Source: Pantoea phytobeneficialis (GTDB taxonomy: Bacteria > Pseudomonadota > Gammaproteobacteria > Enterobacterales > Enterobacteriaceae). From it: a stretch of DNA of 64,000 nt. The stretch is taken from the NCBI RefSeq assembly GCF_009728735.1, contig NZ_CP024636.1, forward strand, positions 1,558,861 through 1,622,860, read 5' to 3'. This document shows positions 40,553 to 50,100 of this stretch, piece after piece. Both the position numbers and the translations under genes were made by a program. Every line of letters starts with the position of its first letter. Position 1 is the stretch's first letter. The notes under the pieces are model-generated. The model was not told the origin of the DNA. It was given only the letters and a program-made list of their open reading frames with translations, and ran no database searches.

Positions 40553-43226
40553 TCTGGTCGTCAATCTCGATCTTAATTCCTCATCCTTTACTGAGCAGAC
40601 AGCTTTTGTACGCAAACAGTTTGTCGGTATGGGTAAGGATTCTGACGCAGCAGGAAAGGCCGGTCAGGATGCATTCAGTAAGCAGGAGCTGGCCGCAAAA
40701 CGCGCCGGGATATCCGTAGGTCAATATAAGGCAGCTATGCGCACGCTGCCTGCACAGTTCACCGACATCGCGACTCAGTTAGCGGGGGGCCAGAGTCCCT
40801 GGCTTATTCTGTTGCAGCAGGGCGGCCAGATCAAAGACTCTTTCGGCGGTCTGCGCCCGACTTTTAGCGCGCTGTTTGGGGCCATCAATCCGGTTATGGC
40901 CGGTGTTGTTGGGCTGACAGCAGCAGCCGGTGCACTGGCTTACTCTTTTGCCACCGGTCAGGCGGTTACCAGTGAGTTTAATAAAGCCCTGGTCATGACG
41001 GGCGACCGTGCCGGTCAGACTGCCAACAATCTGTTATTTATTTCTGAGTCAGCCGAAAAAGCGGGCAGCTCGTTCAGTGGTGCTACCGCAGCTGTTACTG
41101 CTCTTGCCCAGGCAGGGGCCAATCTGGGGAGTGATTATCAGGTAGTCGCTGAATCCATTTCCTCGCTGTCAGATGCAACCGGCGCTAAGGTTGCCGATTT
41201 GGCTGCGGTTTTTGGCCGGATAACATCAGACCCGACCAGCGGTCTGACTGCAATGGCGAAGCAGTACGGTAACGTTACTGCTCAGCAGCTGGATTACGTC
41301 AAATCCCTTCAGGACGCCGGTAAGTATACCGACGCCCTCAGTTATGCCAATGGTATTGCTGCACAGGGATTTAAGACAATGGCCGGTGATATCCAGAACA
41401 ATATGGGTACGCTGGAAACAGCTGCTGACAGCGTCGGTAACGCCTTCAAATCCATGTGGAATGCGCTGCTTGATATTGGCCGTGCCAAATCACTTCAGTC
41501 ACAACTGGCGGATGCCACAGATAAGCTCTATGAGCTTGATCAGGCTCTGCGATCTACCAGCGCACAGGGTCAGCAGCGTGTGGGTCTGGAAAATGCGCGC
41601 GATCTGGCCCGGCAGCAGGTGTCATCGTTAACTGACCAGCTTCATGCCGAACAGCAGAAAACGGAGGAAAAGCAGAAGCAGGCCACGCTTGAACAAAGCT
41701 CGCTGTTAAATCAGCAGCATTTTCAGTCCATCTCTGATGCCGGTCTGACAAAGGAACAGCAGCGCACCGCTGAATATCAGCGTCTGAATCAGTATATTTC
41801 TGAGCGCAGAAAACTTAATCAGGCGCTGAGCGATGAGGAAATCGCGCAGATTAAAAAGGGGATTGAAGAGAAGTATAAGGACCCCAAGACAACAAAACAG
41901 AAAGGATACAGCGTTTCAGCCGGTGATCAGGCTGCTGACAGTGTAAATGCTGAAACCCTGGCGTTGCAGACCCAGCTGAAGGTGCTCCAGCAGCATGCCG
42001 GTATCAATGACACCATCAGCCAGCAACGTAAAACCCTGTGGGAAACCGAAGCGAAATTTTCTGTACTGGAAGAGGCAGCGAAAAACCGTGCCCTGAGCAA
42101 AGACGAGCAGTCATTGCTTGCCAGTAAAGATAAAGTCCTGGCGCAGGCAGAGGTTAATGCACGTCTTGGTGACCAGATTGTAGCGCAGCAGGCGCTGGCT
42201 AAGCTCCAGGAAGACCTGCGCGGTAAAGAAGAGAAAACGCTCAGCATCACCAAACAGCGGCTTGATTTACTGGATCGCCTGAAAGCAGAGGGTGGCATAT
42301 CGCAGGCAGATTACGATAAAACCTCTCGGGATGTGGCGAGTAAATCCCTTACGGATTTGCCTAAAGACGTTCAGCGTTCTGTGAGGAAATCCAGCGAATT
42401 TGGCGGCACGCTGTCGGGTACGTTTGCCGGAGATGCCAACCAGTTATCGCAACTGGATCAGCAATCCTCAGAGCTGGAAAAATGGTATCAGAGCAACCTG
42501 GCCTCGCTCGCACAGTACAGGCAGCAGCGTTCCGATCTCAATGTTCAGTGGGATGCGCAGGAAGAGGCACTGCGTAAGAAGCACTCACAGGCCGAGCAGA
42601 GCATTGAAGATCAGAAAAATAAAATCATCAGCAGCGCCACGCAGTCCAGTCTGGACTCTGTTGTGGATATCACACGCACGGCATTTGGCGAGAAATCAGC
42701 AATCTACAAAGCAGCTTTTATTGCGGATAAAGCCTATGCAATTGCTCAGTCTATGGTCGCTATCCAGACAGGCATCGCTCAGGCAGCGGCAAATCCGTTC
42801 CCCTACAACCTGGTCGCAATGGCCTCTGTGGCCGCAGCCACGGCAAGTATTGTTTCAAATATCCAGTCAGTGGCGCTGACGGGGATGGCGCATGACGGTA
42901 TTGATGCTGTGCCGGAAACAGGCACATGGTTGCTGCAAAAAGGTGAACGGGTGATGACAGCTCAGACATCTGCAAAACTGGACTCCACTCTGGAGAGTCT
43001 GCGCGGTCAGCAGCAGGCAAAGGCTGGCGAAAATGCATTCCATTATTCACCGACCATCCAGGTAAATGGAGACCCGGACCAGCGCACAATGCAGATGATT
43101 CAGGACGCTGTTGCGCAGGGTGGCAAAGAGACCTACCAACTGGTTACGGATCATATTGCGACCGGTCGGGGGAGAGTATCAAAGGCATTAGCAGCAGGAT
43201 GGTCCAATAAAAGGAGAACAGGTTAA
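40533..43226 (+). CDS. Tape measure protein H
   Basis: Protein of 897 aa that sets tail length. Helical, Gln/Ala/Lys-rich with long coiled coils (about 270-720), a hydrophobic region at about 105-145 (FSALFGAINPVMAGVVGLTAAAGAL) and another near 730-790 (AYAIAQSMVAIQTGIAQAAANPFPYNLVAMASVAAATASIV), as in lambda gpH. GGAGG precedes ATG 40533. From length, a tail of about the lambda size is expected (inference). Confidence 0.92.
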   Translation: MAQSVGDLVVNLDLNSSSFTEQTAFVRKQFVGMGKDSDAAGKAGQDAFSKQELAAKRAGISVGQYKAAMRTLPAQFTDIATQLAGGQSPWLILLQQGGQIKDSFGGLRPTFSALFGAINPVMAGVVGLTAAAGALAYSFATGQAVTSEFNKALVMTGDRAGQTANNLLFISESAEKAGSSFSGATAAVTALAQAGANLGSDYQVVAESISSLSDATGAKVADLAAVFGRITSDPTSGLTAMAKQYGNVTAQQLDYVKSLQDAGKYTDALSYANGIAAQGFKTMAGDIQNNMGTLETAADSVGNAFKSMWNALLDIGRAKSLQSQLADATDKLYELDQALRSTSAQGQQRVGLENARDLARQQVSSLTDQLHAEQQKTEEKQKQATLEQSSLLNQQHFQSISDAGLTKEQQRTAEYQRLNQYISERRKLNQALSDEEIAQIKKGIEEKYKDPKTTKQKGYSVSAGDQAADSVNAETLALQTQLKVLQQHAGINDTISQQRKTLWETEAKFSVLEEAAKNRALSKDEQSLLASKDKVLAQAEVNARLGDQIVAQQALAKLQEDLRGKEEKTLSITKQRLDLLDRLKAEGGISQADYDKTSRDVASKSLTDLPKDVQRSVRKSSEFGGTLSGTFAGDANQLSQLDQQSSELEKWYQSNLASLAQYRQQRSDLNVQWDAQEEALRKKHSQAEQSIEDQKNKIISSATQSSLDSVVDITRTAFGEKSAIYKAAFIADKAYAIAQSMVAIQTGIAQAAANPFPYNLVAMASVAAATASIVSNIQSVALTGMAHDGIDAVPETGTWLLQKGERVMTAQTSAKLDSTLESLRGQQQAKAGENAFHYSPTIQVNGDPDQRTMQMIQDAVAQGGKETYQLVTDHIATGRGRVSKALAAGWSNKRRTG

Positions 43227-43690
43227 TGGCTGATATTTATTATCCCCATGATTATCTTCCTCTGCCTCTTCAGTCCGATCTGTCATTCAAGCCTGTAAGC
43301 CCTTTTTTGCGAACTAATTTAACGTCAGGTCGTGCAAGGCAGAGGCGGCTTTACACCTCAGTTCCGACTCAGGTTCCGCTTAAATGGTTTTTCAAAAAAC
43401 AGGGCATGGCGCAGTACTTCGAAGCCTGGTACAGAGACCGTCTTACTGACGGTGAATCATGGTTCTATATGAAAGTGAAAACACCGCTTGGTGTTGAACT
43501 GTATAAGTGCAGGTTTACTGATATTTATGAAGGGCCAATGTTGCTGGCGGGTAAATTCTGGCAGTACACGGCCACGATTGAATTATGGCAGCGTCCCATT
43601 ATTTCACCGGAGTGGACCGATTTCCCGGATTTTGTCGTTAACAACGACATTATTGATCGTGCAATGAATCGTGAGTGGCCTGAATCATGA
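43226..43690 (+). CDS. Minor tail protein (lambda M position)
   Basis: Protein of 154 aa, beta-rich (PTQVPLKWFFKKQGMAQYFEAWYRDRLTDGESWFYMKVKTPLG) with an N-terminus unlike lambda gpM. It is placed exactly where M lies, between tape measure and L, and its start overlaps the H stop (TAATG). It should form part of the distal tail hub. The family assignment is by position and general pattern. Confidence 0.7.
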   Translation: MADIYYPHDYLPLPLQSDLSFKPVSPFLRTNLTSGRARQRRLYTSVPTQVPLKWFFKKQGMAQYFEAWYRDRLTDGESWFYMKVKTPLGVELYKCRFTDIYEGPMLLAGKFWQYTATIELWQRPIISPEWTDFPDFVVNNDIIDRAMNREWPES

Positions 43691-44169
43691 CGGTGCTTAA
43701 CCGGCTTTATGCCTCATCCGGTAATGAAGTCATCATTGAAACACTGGAAATCAGTATCGGTGATGAGGTCCATTATCTTTGTAAAGGTTATGAGGACATT
43801 ACGGCAGTGACCGAGGATGGCGATACTGTAACATTCAAGGCATGCGCTATTGATATAGCCCTTCCGGCAAGAAACAGTGATGGTACTCAGGATTTACAGT
43901 TTGCCATCAGTAATATCGAAGGTGTGGTATCCACAGCAATCCGAGCAGCGCTGGATAACCTGAGCAGCGCCACGCTCAAGTATCGCAATTTCATCTCGAC
44001 TGACCTCAGTGCACCTGCATCCAAACCCTACACACTGGCTGTGAAATCTGGTTCCTGGACGGCTTTGAAGGTGCAGATTAAGGCAGGCTACATGAACATT
44101 CTTGATACTGCGTGGCCGCGTAACCGATACACGCTTCCGTATTACCCTGGGCTTCGGTACATCAGCTAA
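43687..44169 (+). CDS. Minor tail protein (DUF1833, lambda L position)
   Basis: Protein of 160 aa (LNRLYASSGNEVIIETLEISIGDEVHYLCKGYEDITA...), matching the DUF1833 family found in tail-tip gene clusters in the place of lambda gpL. ATGA overlap with the preceding gene. Probably a tail hub component. Confidence 0.75.
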   Translation: MTVLNRLYASSGNEVIIETLEISIGDEVHYLCKGYEDITAVTEDGDTVTFKACAIDIALPARNSDGTQDLQFAISNIEGVVSTAIRAALDNLSSATLKYRNFISTDLSAPASKPYTLAVKSGSWTALKVQIKAGYMNILDTAWPRNRYTLPYYPGLRYIS

Positions 44170-44179
44170 GGAGAATCCT

Positions 44180-44560
44180 TTGTTTGATCCAGATAAATAC
44201 CGTTCAGTCACCTGGCTGAAGGGTGGCCGCGTATATCCTGAACTTGACTGTTTCGGCATTGTGAATGAAATCCGCCGTGACATTGGCTTTTCTGAATGGC
44301 CTGATTTTTCAGGTGTAACTAAAGACGGGAACGGTCTCGACCGTGAAGCCAGAAAGCTAATGCTGTCTCTTGAGAAATGTGAGCCATGTGCAGGCGCAGG
44401 TGTTGCTTGCTATTCAGGGGCAGCAGTCACGCATGTGGGTATTGTGGTCGAAATTAACGGCCTTCTGCATGTGGCTGAATGCAATCCTGGCACCAACGTG
44501 ACTTTTCTGCCGCTTTCCCGTTTCAGGCGTCGCTTTGTTAAAGTGGAGTTCTGGCAGTGA
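44180..44560 (+). CDS. Tail-tip NlpC/P60 protein (lambda K-like)
   Basis: Protein of 126 aa resembling the NlpC/P60 cysteine peptidase half of lambda gpK: nucleophile Cys in YPELDCFGIVNEIRR and His in VTHVGIVVEI. It starts at TTG 44180 with AAGGAGA upstream; it could locally degrade peptidoglycan during DNA entry. It lacks the JAB1/Mov34 domain that precedes NlpC/P60 in lambda gpK. Confidence 0.8.
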   Translation: MFDPDKYRSVTWLKGGRVYPELDCFGIVNEIRRDIGFSEWPDFSGVTKDGNGLDREARKLMLSLEKCEPCAGAGVACYSGAAVTHVGIVVEINGLLHVAECNPGTNVTFLPLSRFRRRFVKVEFWQ

Positions 44561-47500
44561 CAATAAGCATATTTCCTTCCCGTCTCCCTGGTGAGCCTCT
44601 GGAGGTGCATCAGCATGGTGAAACAACAGTTCATGGCTGGTTGACTGCGAATGTTAAGGGATTTCACTCTGATGTAGCGCATCCCATCAGCATTGATGTT
44701 GACGGTAAACAGATACCATCATCTGTCTGGTTTGAGTGCCATATTTCGCCGTCCAGCGATGTGCGTATTTACCCGGTCCCTTACGGGATAGAAACACTGG
44801 CGTGGATAGCCGTGGCGGTGTCAGTAGCTGCGGCTGCGTATTCCATCTTTATGATGGCAAATATGGACACCGGTTCATATACATCATCAACCGGGAAAAG
44901 CCTGGACCTGAATCCGGCTGAGGCCAACTCAGCAAAACTTGGCGATGCGATCCGTGAGGTCTTTGGGCGGACCCGTATTTACCCGGATTATGTTGTTTCT
45001 CCCGTAACCCGATTTGATTCCACCGATCCCACTATCATGCGTGTCAGCATGTTGATCTGCGTCGGGATGGGTAATTTCGCGTTTACTGATGGTGATATCC
45101 GGGTAGGGGATACGCCAGCATCATCTCTCACGGGTTTCAATTATACCGTTTACCAGCCTGGTGCGAATGTTTCTGGTGATGAGCGCAGTGAAAACTGGTT
45201 TTCATCTACCGAAGTCGGAGGCACGTCATCAGGCTCAGGGCTGGATATGGCGCAGACTGCCCCGGAAGCCGATGACATCATTGCAGACAGTATGACGGTT
45301 TCCGGTGCCAGCGTGTCCTTCACCGGCCTTGATACTGATGATGACGATGATACGGACGATGATGATGAAGCACTGCCGGATTCGTGGGTAGAGGGGGCGA
45401 CCGTTGAGATTATTGCGCCGACGACCTTCAACGTCAGCTCATCTTCCGGTTACAGCGTGCTGGCGAGTGACTTCCTGTCTGAAATAAATCCATATGTTGG
45501 TATGCCGGTGACAATGACTTACGGCAGCATCGATTATCAGCTTTTTATTGCCAGCTATACACCGACACAGGCAGCCGTTCCAGGCTCGGGTGGGAGCGCG
45601 GCATCTGTTCAGGCCAGCGCAGCGCCGACAACGTATGATTTTTCGACAAATACAGCCACGTTTGACGTGACCTGGCAGGGTATAACTTACACCGTATCCC
45701 TGATAGCTGATTACGTCACGATGTCCGGTCTGGTTGCGGCCATTACCGAAGCGCTGGAAGGTTCCGGACTGGCCGCGCAGGACATCAGCGGTACGGTGCT
45801 GATCACTGAGCCATCAAGCCCCTATGCTGGCGGCAGCATCACGACATCGTCACTACCATCAGGCGTATTCGGAGCATCCCCTGTAAACACGGCTGGTACA
45901 GCATCATCGGGCGGCAGTGCTGCAGTAACGGCTAATGTCACTCTGGGTTACGACAGCGCTACCGGCACAGCATTTACCGGCGTTCCAACCGGCCAGCAGC
46001 GTCTGTCAGTTTCCCATCGTGGTTATGAATACCAGATTGTTTCTGCCTCCGGGGCCACAGCTACAGTTCAGCGCCTGATAGATGGTGTGGTTGATGAGGC
46101 ATGGCCCGGTTTTTCGTCCAGGACGATGATCGATTATGAAGCCAGCGGCATCAATGATAACGATACCTGGATGGGACCTTTTCTGGCCTGCCCTGAAAAT
46201 GAAACCTGCGATATGTTTGAGGTGAATTTTTCATTTCCGAGTGGCATATGTGGATTTAACAGCAAAGGGAAAAAGCAGAGCCGTACCGTAGAGTGGGAAA
46301 TTCAGTATCGTGTCTATGGCTCGGGCACCGGATGGATCAGCCATACCGGTAATTACAGTCTTAAGAACATCAACGGACTGGGGTTCACGGAGAGAATTAC
46401 ACCGTCTGCTGCGGGTCTGATTGAAGTTCGCTGTCGCAGGCTGAATGAGCAGGGAAGCGATAACGCCCGTGATTCGATGTACTGGCAGGCATTACGTGGG
46501 CGACTGCTTACCAGGCCATCATCTTATACAGGCGTAACACTTATGGGTGTCACCGTTGAAACGGGTGGAAAGCTGGCCGCACAGTCAGACAGACGGGTTA
46601 ACGTAGTCGCGACGCGACAGTATGACACCGGAACGGCAAGAACGATCTCCGGCGCTCTATTGCACGTTGGTAATTCGCTGGGTCTTGATATGGATGAGGA
46701 AACCATTGTGGCGCTGGAATCAGCTTGGTGGACTCCCGAAGCGGATTATTTTGATTTCTCTTCCGATTCATCCGGTTCCGACTCATCGTCAGCTCTCGAC
46801 ATTCTTCAGAAAATCACGAACGCGGGTAAAAGTTATTTCCTGTTAAGTGATGGACTGGCATCGGTAGGACGTGAAGGGGTGAAAACCTGGACCGGAATTA
46901 TCAGCCCACAGGAAACCACCGACCACCTTGAAACCTCTTTTTCTGCCCCTTCGGATGATGATTATGATGGTGTTGATGTAACCTACATCAACGGCAGTAC
47001 CTGGGCAGAGGAAACCGTGCAATGCCGGTTGCCGGGGAATCCAACACCGACAAAGATCGAGTCCTATACCCTTGATGGCGTGTTAGATCAGGATAAAGCC
47101 TATCAGATTGGCATGCGCCGCCTGATGAAATATCAGCGGCAACGACTGACGTTCACGGCCACAACTGAAATGGATGCGCTCTGCTACAACGTTGGCGATC
47201 GCATCATCTTCACGGACGATATTCCGGGAAATAAAACGGTTTCATGCCTCGCTGTTGCAATGGCCACTGTGGATGACGTAACGACATTTACTGTCAGTGA
47301 ACCGCTGGACTGGTCTTTTGATAGTCCGCGTGCAGTTCTACGCTACCAGGACGGAACAGCATCTGGGCTTATGGTGGCTACCAGAGTAGGGGATTATCAA
47401 CTGTCGGTGCCTTATCTTACGGCATTCGATGAAATTGTTATGAATGATCCGGCCATTGAGCCACCGAGGCTGATTTTCTGTGATTCTTCCCGTGTCGGGT

Positions 47501-47637
47501 ATGACGCGCTAATCGCTGAAATAGAGCCTCAGTCTGATGGAACATGCCAGGTAACAGCAAACGAATACCGCGATAGCTTCTACAGCTATGACGATGCTGT
47601 ATACCCCGGCGACACCGATTCAACGTCCTCAACCTGA
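44557..47637 (+). CDS. Central tail tip protein (TipJ/J family)
   Basis: Protein of 1026 aa. The N-terminus (ISIFPSRLPGEPLEVHQHG ... VDGKQIPSSVW) and the hydrophobic stretch at about 84-105 (AWIAVAVSVAAAAYSIFMM) resemble a gpI-like module fused to the J hub. The hub follows (about 120-1000). An acidic run DDDDDTDDDDE lies near residue 268, and small Ser/Gly-rich inserts follow. GTG start overlaps the K-like stop. No separate gene I exists, which fits the fusion. Confidence 0.85.
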   Translation: MTISIFPSRLPGEPLEVHQHGETTVHGWLTANVKGFHSDVAHPISIDVDGKQIPSSVWFECHISPSSDVRIYPVPYGIETLAWIAVAVSVAAAAYSIFMMANMDTGSYTSSTGKSLDLNPAEANSAKLGDAIREVFGRTRIYPDYVVSPVTRFDSTDPTIMRVSMLICVGMGNFAFTDGDIRVGDTPASSLTGFNYTVYQPGANVSGDERSENWFSSTEVGGTSSGSGLDMAQTAPEADDIIADSMTVSGASVSFTGLDTDDDDDTDDDDEALPDSWVEGATVEIIAPTTFNVSSSSGYSVLASDFLSEINPYVGMPVTMTYGSIDYQLFIASYTPTQAAVPGSGGSAASVQASAAPTTYDFSTNTATFDVTWQGITYTVSLIADYVTMSGLVAAITEALEGSGLAAQDISGTVLITEPSSPYAGGSITTSSLPSGVFGASPVNTAGTASSGGSAAVTANVTLGYDSATGTAFTGVPTGQQRLSVSHRGYEYQIVSASGATATVQRLIDGVVDEAWPGFSSRTMIDYEASGINDNDTWMGPFLACPENETCDMFEVNFSFPSGICGFNSKGKKQSRTVEWEIQYRVYGSGTGWISHTGNYSLKNINGLGFTERITPSAAGLIEVRCRRLNEQGSDNARDSMYWQALRGRLLTRPSSYTGVTLMGVTVETGGKLAAQSDRRVNVVATRQYDTGTARTISGALLHVGNSLGLDMDEETIVALESAWWTPEADYFDFSSDSSGSDSSSALDILQKITNAGKSYFLLSDGLASVGREGVKTWTGIISPQETTDHLETSFSAPSDDDYDGVDVTYINGSTWAEETVQCRLPGNPTPTKIESYTLDGVLDQDKAYQIGMRRLMKYQRQRLTFTATTEMDALCYNVGDRIIFTDDIPGNKTVSCLAVAMATVDDVTTFTVSEPLDWSFDSPRAVLRYQDGTASGLMVATRVGDYQLSVPYLTAFDEIVMNDPAIEPPRLIFCDSSRVGYDALIAEIEPQSDGTCQVTANEYRDSFYSYDDAVYPGDTDSTSST

Positions 47638-47655
47638 CCAACCTAAATCCGGCAC

Positions 47656-47683
47656 ACCCCGTCTTATGGCGGGGTTTTCTTTT
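47656..47683 (+). terminator. Terminator between tail tip and tail spike genes
   Basis: ACCCCG-N8-CGGGGT stem followed by TTTCTTTTT. It makes the spike gene a separately tuned unit. Confidence 0.75.
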
Positions 47684-47695
47684 TATGAGGCCCGC

Positions 47696-49771
47696 ATGAC
47701 CACTTACAACACCAGAAACCCGCTGGGGTCTGCTGCTGCGAAAGATTTGTATGACAACGCGCAGAATCTGGATCACCGCGAAAATGATTTAAGCAACGAG
47801 ACGTGGCCGGACCGCCTGGGTGTTTCCCGATTAACGTGGTTTGGTATTGAAAAACAGAACCAGCGCGCCATTGCCAATTATGGCTACATCACGATGGACA
47901 GCTTTCAGGCTGGTGCAACGCTGACCCTGCCAAATCAGGTTCTGCGCGATACCTCTACAGGGGAATACTATCGCTGGGATGGCACGTTGCCGAAAATCGT
48001 TACGGCTGGTTCAACTCCGGCAACTGCGGGTGGTGTGGCTATTGGTGCCTGGGTGTCTGTTGGCGATGCATCTCTTCGCGCAAACCTTGGTTCAAGCGAC
48101 GGCTTAAAATACATCGGGCGCTGTGCGAATATCGCAACACTCCGGTCCGTTGAACCTACTATAGACGGGCAAAAGATCGAGGTTGTTATCTACGCATCCG
48201 GGTATAAATCATGGGCAGACGGAAACTTTTATTGTGATGCCTCTGATTCGACATCCGCAGATGATGGGTGGAGCGTTATTGTTACAGCAGGCGGAAAACG
48301 GTGGAAACGTAAAATCGCTGACGCTGTATATGTTGAGTGGTGTGGTATCCCGGCATCAAAGAATATTGATACTGCCTATGCGCGCGCTGCTGTGTATGCA
48401 AAAGCCAATAAAGTTGGCATTTGCATTGGTGCCGGAGCTTACGTAGCCACACAGACAATCGCTGTTGATATCGGGTTTTTCAGCTTAACCTGCCCGTTTG
48501 GGGCGGCGCAGATTGATTTCACCGGCCTGAGTAACAGCGCGGGATTACGTGTATTCTCGTCTGCCGGATACCCTGACGGGATGAACCGCAATACCACCAA
48601 CCGCGTGATCGGCATTCATGGATACGGCAGCAGGACATCAGGCCAGACCGGTATTTTAACCGGGCATGATACGAATGATTACAATGGGCAGAGTATCCTT
48701 GAGAACTGCTCTTTCCATGATTTTGGTAAAAATATTAACTGCGGACCTAACACATGGCGATATAAATTCATTAATTGCGGATTTAACTCACCTCTTGAGC
48801 ATCAGTTTTATGCACCGTATGGGATTGCCAACTCAGGCGAGAATATCTCTTTTGATGGATGCTGGTTTGCTGACAGTAAAAACTGCCCGATTGAAGTTGC
48901 ATGTAGCAACTTTTCTATAATGTTTGTAAACACATCGATAGTGAATACCCGTGTTCTCATGTCAGGTAATGCATCTCATTTTTTCTTTAATCTTGGAAAT
49001 ATTGAGAATCCGAAAGCAGAGAATTTTTATAACTATGTTGAACTCACTGGTTTGCATTCTGAAGCCTCGATAACTGATGCAACAATTGTAATGAACAGCC
49101 CTGAGCTATTTACTGATGCTCCTTTCAAAGGTGTCGCTAACTCAACGTTCAAATTTACCAATGTCAAAGTTCAGTCAAATAATTACCCTCTGGAAACAAC
49201 TAATAGCATTCGCGCGTGGGTAAACGATGCACCTTTTGTGTTTGCAACCGGATGCTCTTACGACTACACGTCTGGTGGTGTAAAGGCCCCGCTGTCCAGA
49301 AGGCGTAGCCCAATAAGTGATCCGGGCTTTGAAACTGGTGGCCTGACACACTGGGAAATTAACAACGCATCTCAGGTATCACAGACCGCTCAGGTTATTG
49401 CAGAGGCTGCTAAGAACGGGAGCTATGGATTAAGACTGACATCCATATCTGGATATTCCATTTACGCAGTTCAGCGTTTTCCTGTGACGCCAGGAGTGAC
49501 GTTTTCCACGCAGGCATGGGGAAGAGTTATAACTGCTGCGGCCAGTGGAAACTCAGGAACGTTAAGTATTGATTTCTATAACTACGAAAAAGTGCAAATT
49601 CCCAATGCTTCTTACAGCTCAAACCTTACCGCCGCAAATACTGACTGGACAGTGATCGCGGGGTTTGTGAGTGGTGTGGTTCCTGCCGGTGCTGCGTATG
49701 CGCAGATTAACCTACGTGCCGCGAACGGCGCTGTCGTTGATTATGACGATGTAATCCCGAATCTTATTTAA
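47696..49771 (+). CDS. Tail spike/fibre, likely receptor-binding protein
   Basis: Protein of 691 aa. The first 130 residues (TTYNTRNPLGSAAAKDLYDNAQNLDHRENDLSNETWPDRLGVSR) are the tail-attachment domain shared by many phage spikes. Residues about 170-560 have the repeating short-strand pattern of a right-handed beta-helix (ENCSFHDFGKNINCG, FINCGFNS, FDGCWFADS). A C-terminal carbohydrate-binding-like domain (SPISDPGFETGGLTHWEI ... GLRLTSISG) ends the protein. A polysaccharide receptor is likely, with depolymerase activity possible. Confidence 0.82.
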   Translation: MTTYNTRNPLGSAAAKDLYDNAQNLDHRENDLSNETWPDRLGVSRLTWFGIEKQNQRAIANYGYITMDSFQAGATLTLPNQVLRDTSTGEYYRWDGTLPKIVTAGSTPATAGGVAIGAWVSVGDASLRANLGSSDGLKYIGRCANIATLRSVEPTIDGQKIEVVIYASGYKSWADGNFYCDASDSTSADDGWSVIVTAGGKRWKRKIADAVYVEWCGIPASKNIDTAYARAAVYAKANKVGICIGAGAYVATQTIAVDIGFFSLTCPFGAAQIDFTGLSNSAGLRVFSSAGYPDGMNRNTTNRVIGIHGYGSRTSGQTGILTGHDTNDYNGQSILENCSFHDFGKNINCGPNTWRYKFINCGFNSPLEHQFYAPYGIANSGENISFDGCWFADSKNCPIEVACSNFSIMFVNTSIVNTRVLMSGNASHFFFNLGNIENPKAENFYNYVELTGLHSEASITDATIVMNSPELFTDAPFKGVANSTFKFTNVKVQSNNYPLETTNSIRAWVNDAPFVFATGCSYDYTSGGVKAPLSRRRSPISDPGFETGGLTHWEINNASQVSQTAQVIAEAAKNGSYGLRLTSISGYSIYAVQRFPVTPGVTFSTQAWGRVITAAASGNSGTLSIDFYNYEKVQIPNASYSSNLTAANTDWTVIAGFVSGVVPAGAAYAQINLRAANGAVVDYDDVIPNLI

Positions 49772-49779
49772 GGTGACTT

Positions 49780-49977
49780 ATGACAATTCAGGTACGAGTC
49801 TGGTATACGCAGGCAGATGGTTCAATTGCAGGGCCGATGCCGGTTGAAAAAAACTATGATGTTGACCTTAGCAGTGCAACGACAACGGAAGAACGGTTTG
49901 ACATGGTCAGTAATGCTGTATCGGAAGATACCGAACTGACAGAAAAGACCAATGTCACCTGGCAATTAGTAAGCTGA
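49780..49977 (+). CDS. Small phage protein after the spike gene
   Basis: A 65-aa protein (MTIQVRVWYTQADGSIAGPM...), beta-rich and acidic. AAGGTGA precedes the ATG 8 bp after the spike stop. Position suggests a spike-associated or assembly protein, but there is no family match I can name. Confidence 0.6.
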   Translation: MTIQVRVWYTQADGSIAGPMPVEKNYDVDLSSATTTEERFDMVSNAVSEDTELTEKTNVTWQLVS

Positions 49978-50040
49978 ATAAATTATGCAAACCATTCTGA
50001 ATGGATGTTGTCAGCATGGCAACTAATTAACTAAGTTATA

Positions 50041-50067
50041 GAGCAGCTATTTTAGCTGCTTGTTTTT
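50041..50067. terminator. End of late operon terminator
   Basis: AGCAGCTA-TTT-TAGCTGCT stem followed by TGTTTTT. It separates the late operon from the convergent SIR2 gene. Confidence 0.85.
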
Positions 50068-50100
50068 GCTCTTTCTTTTTTTACATGTATCAAATGTTTT

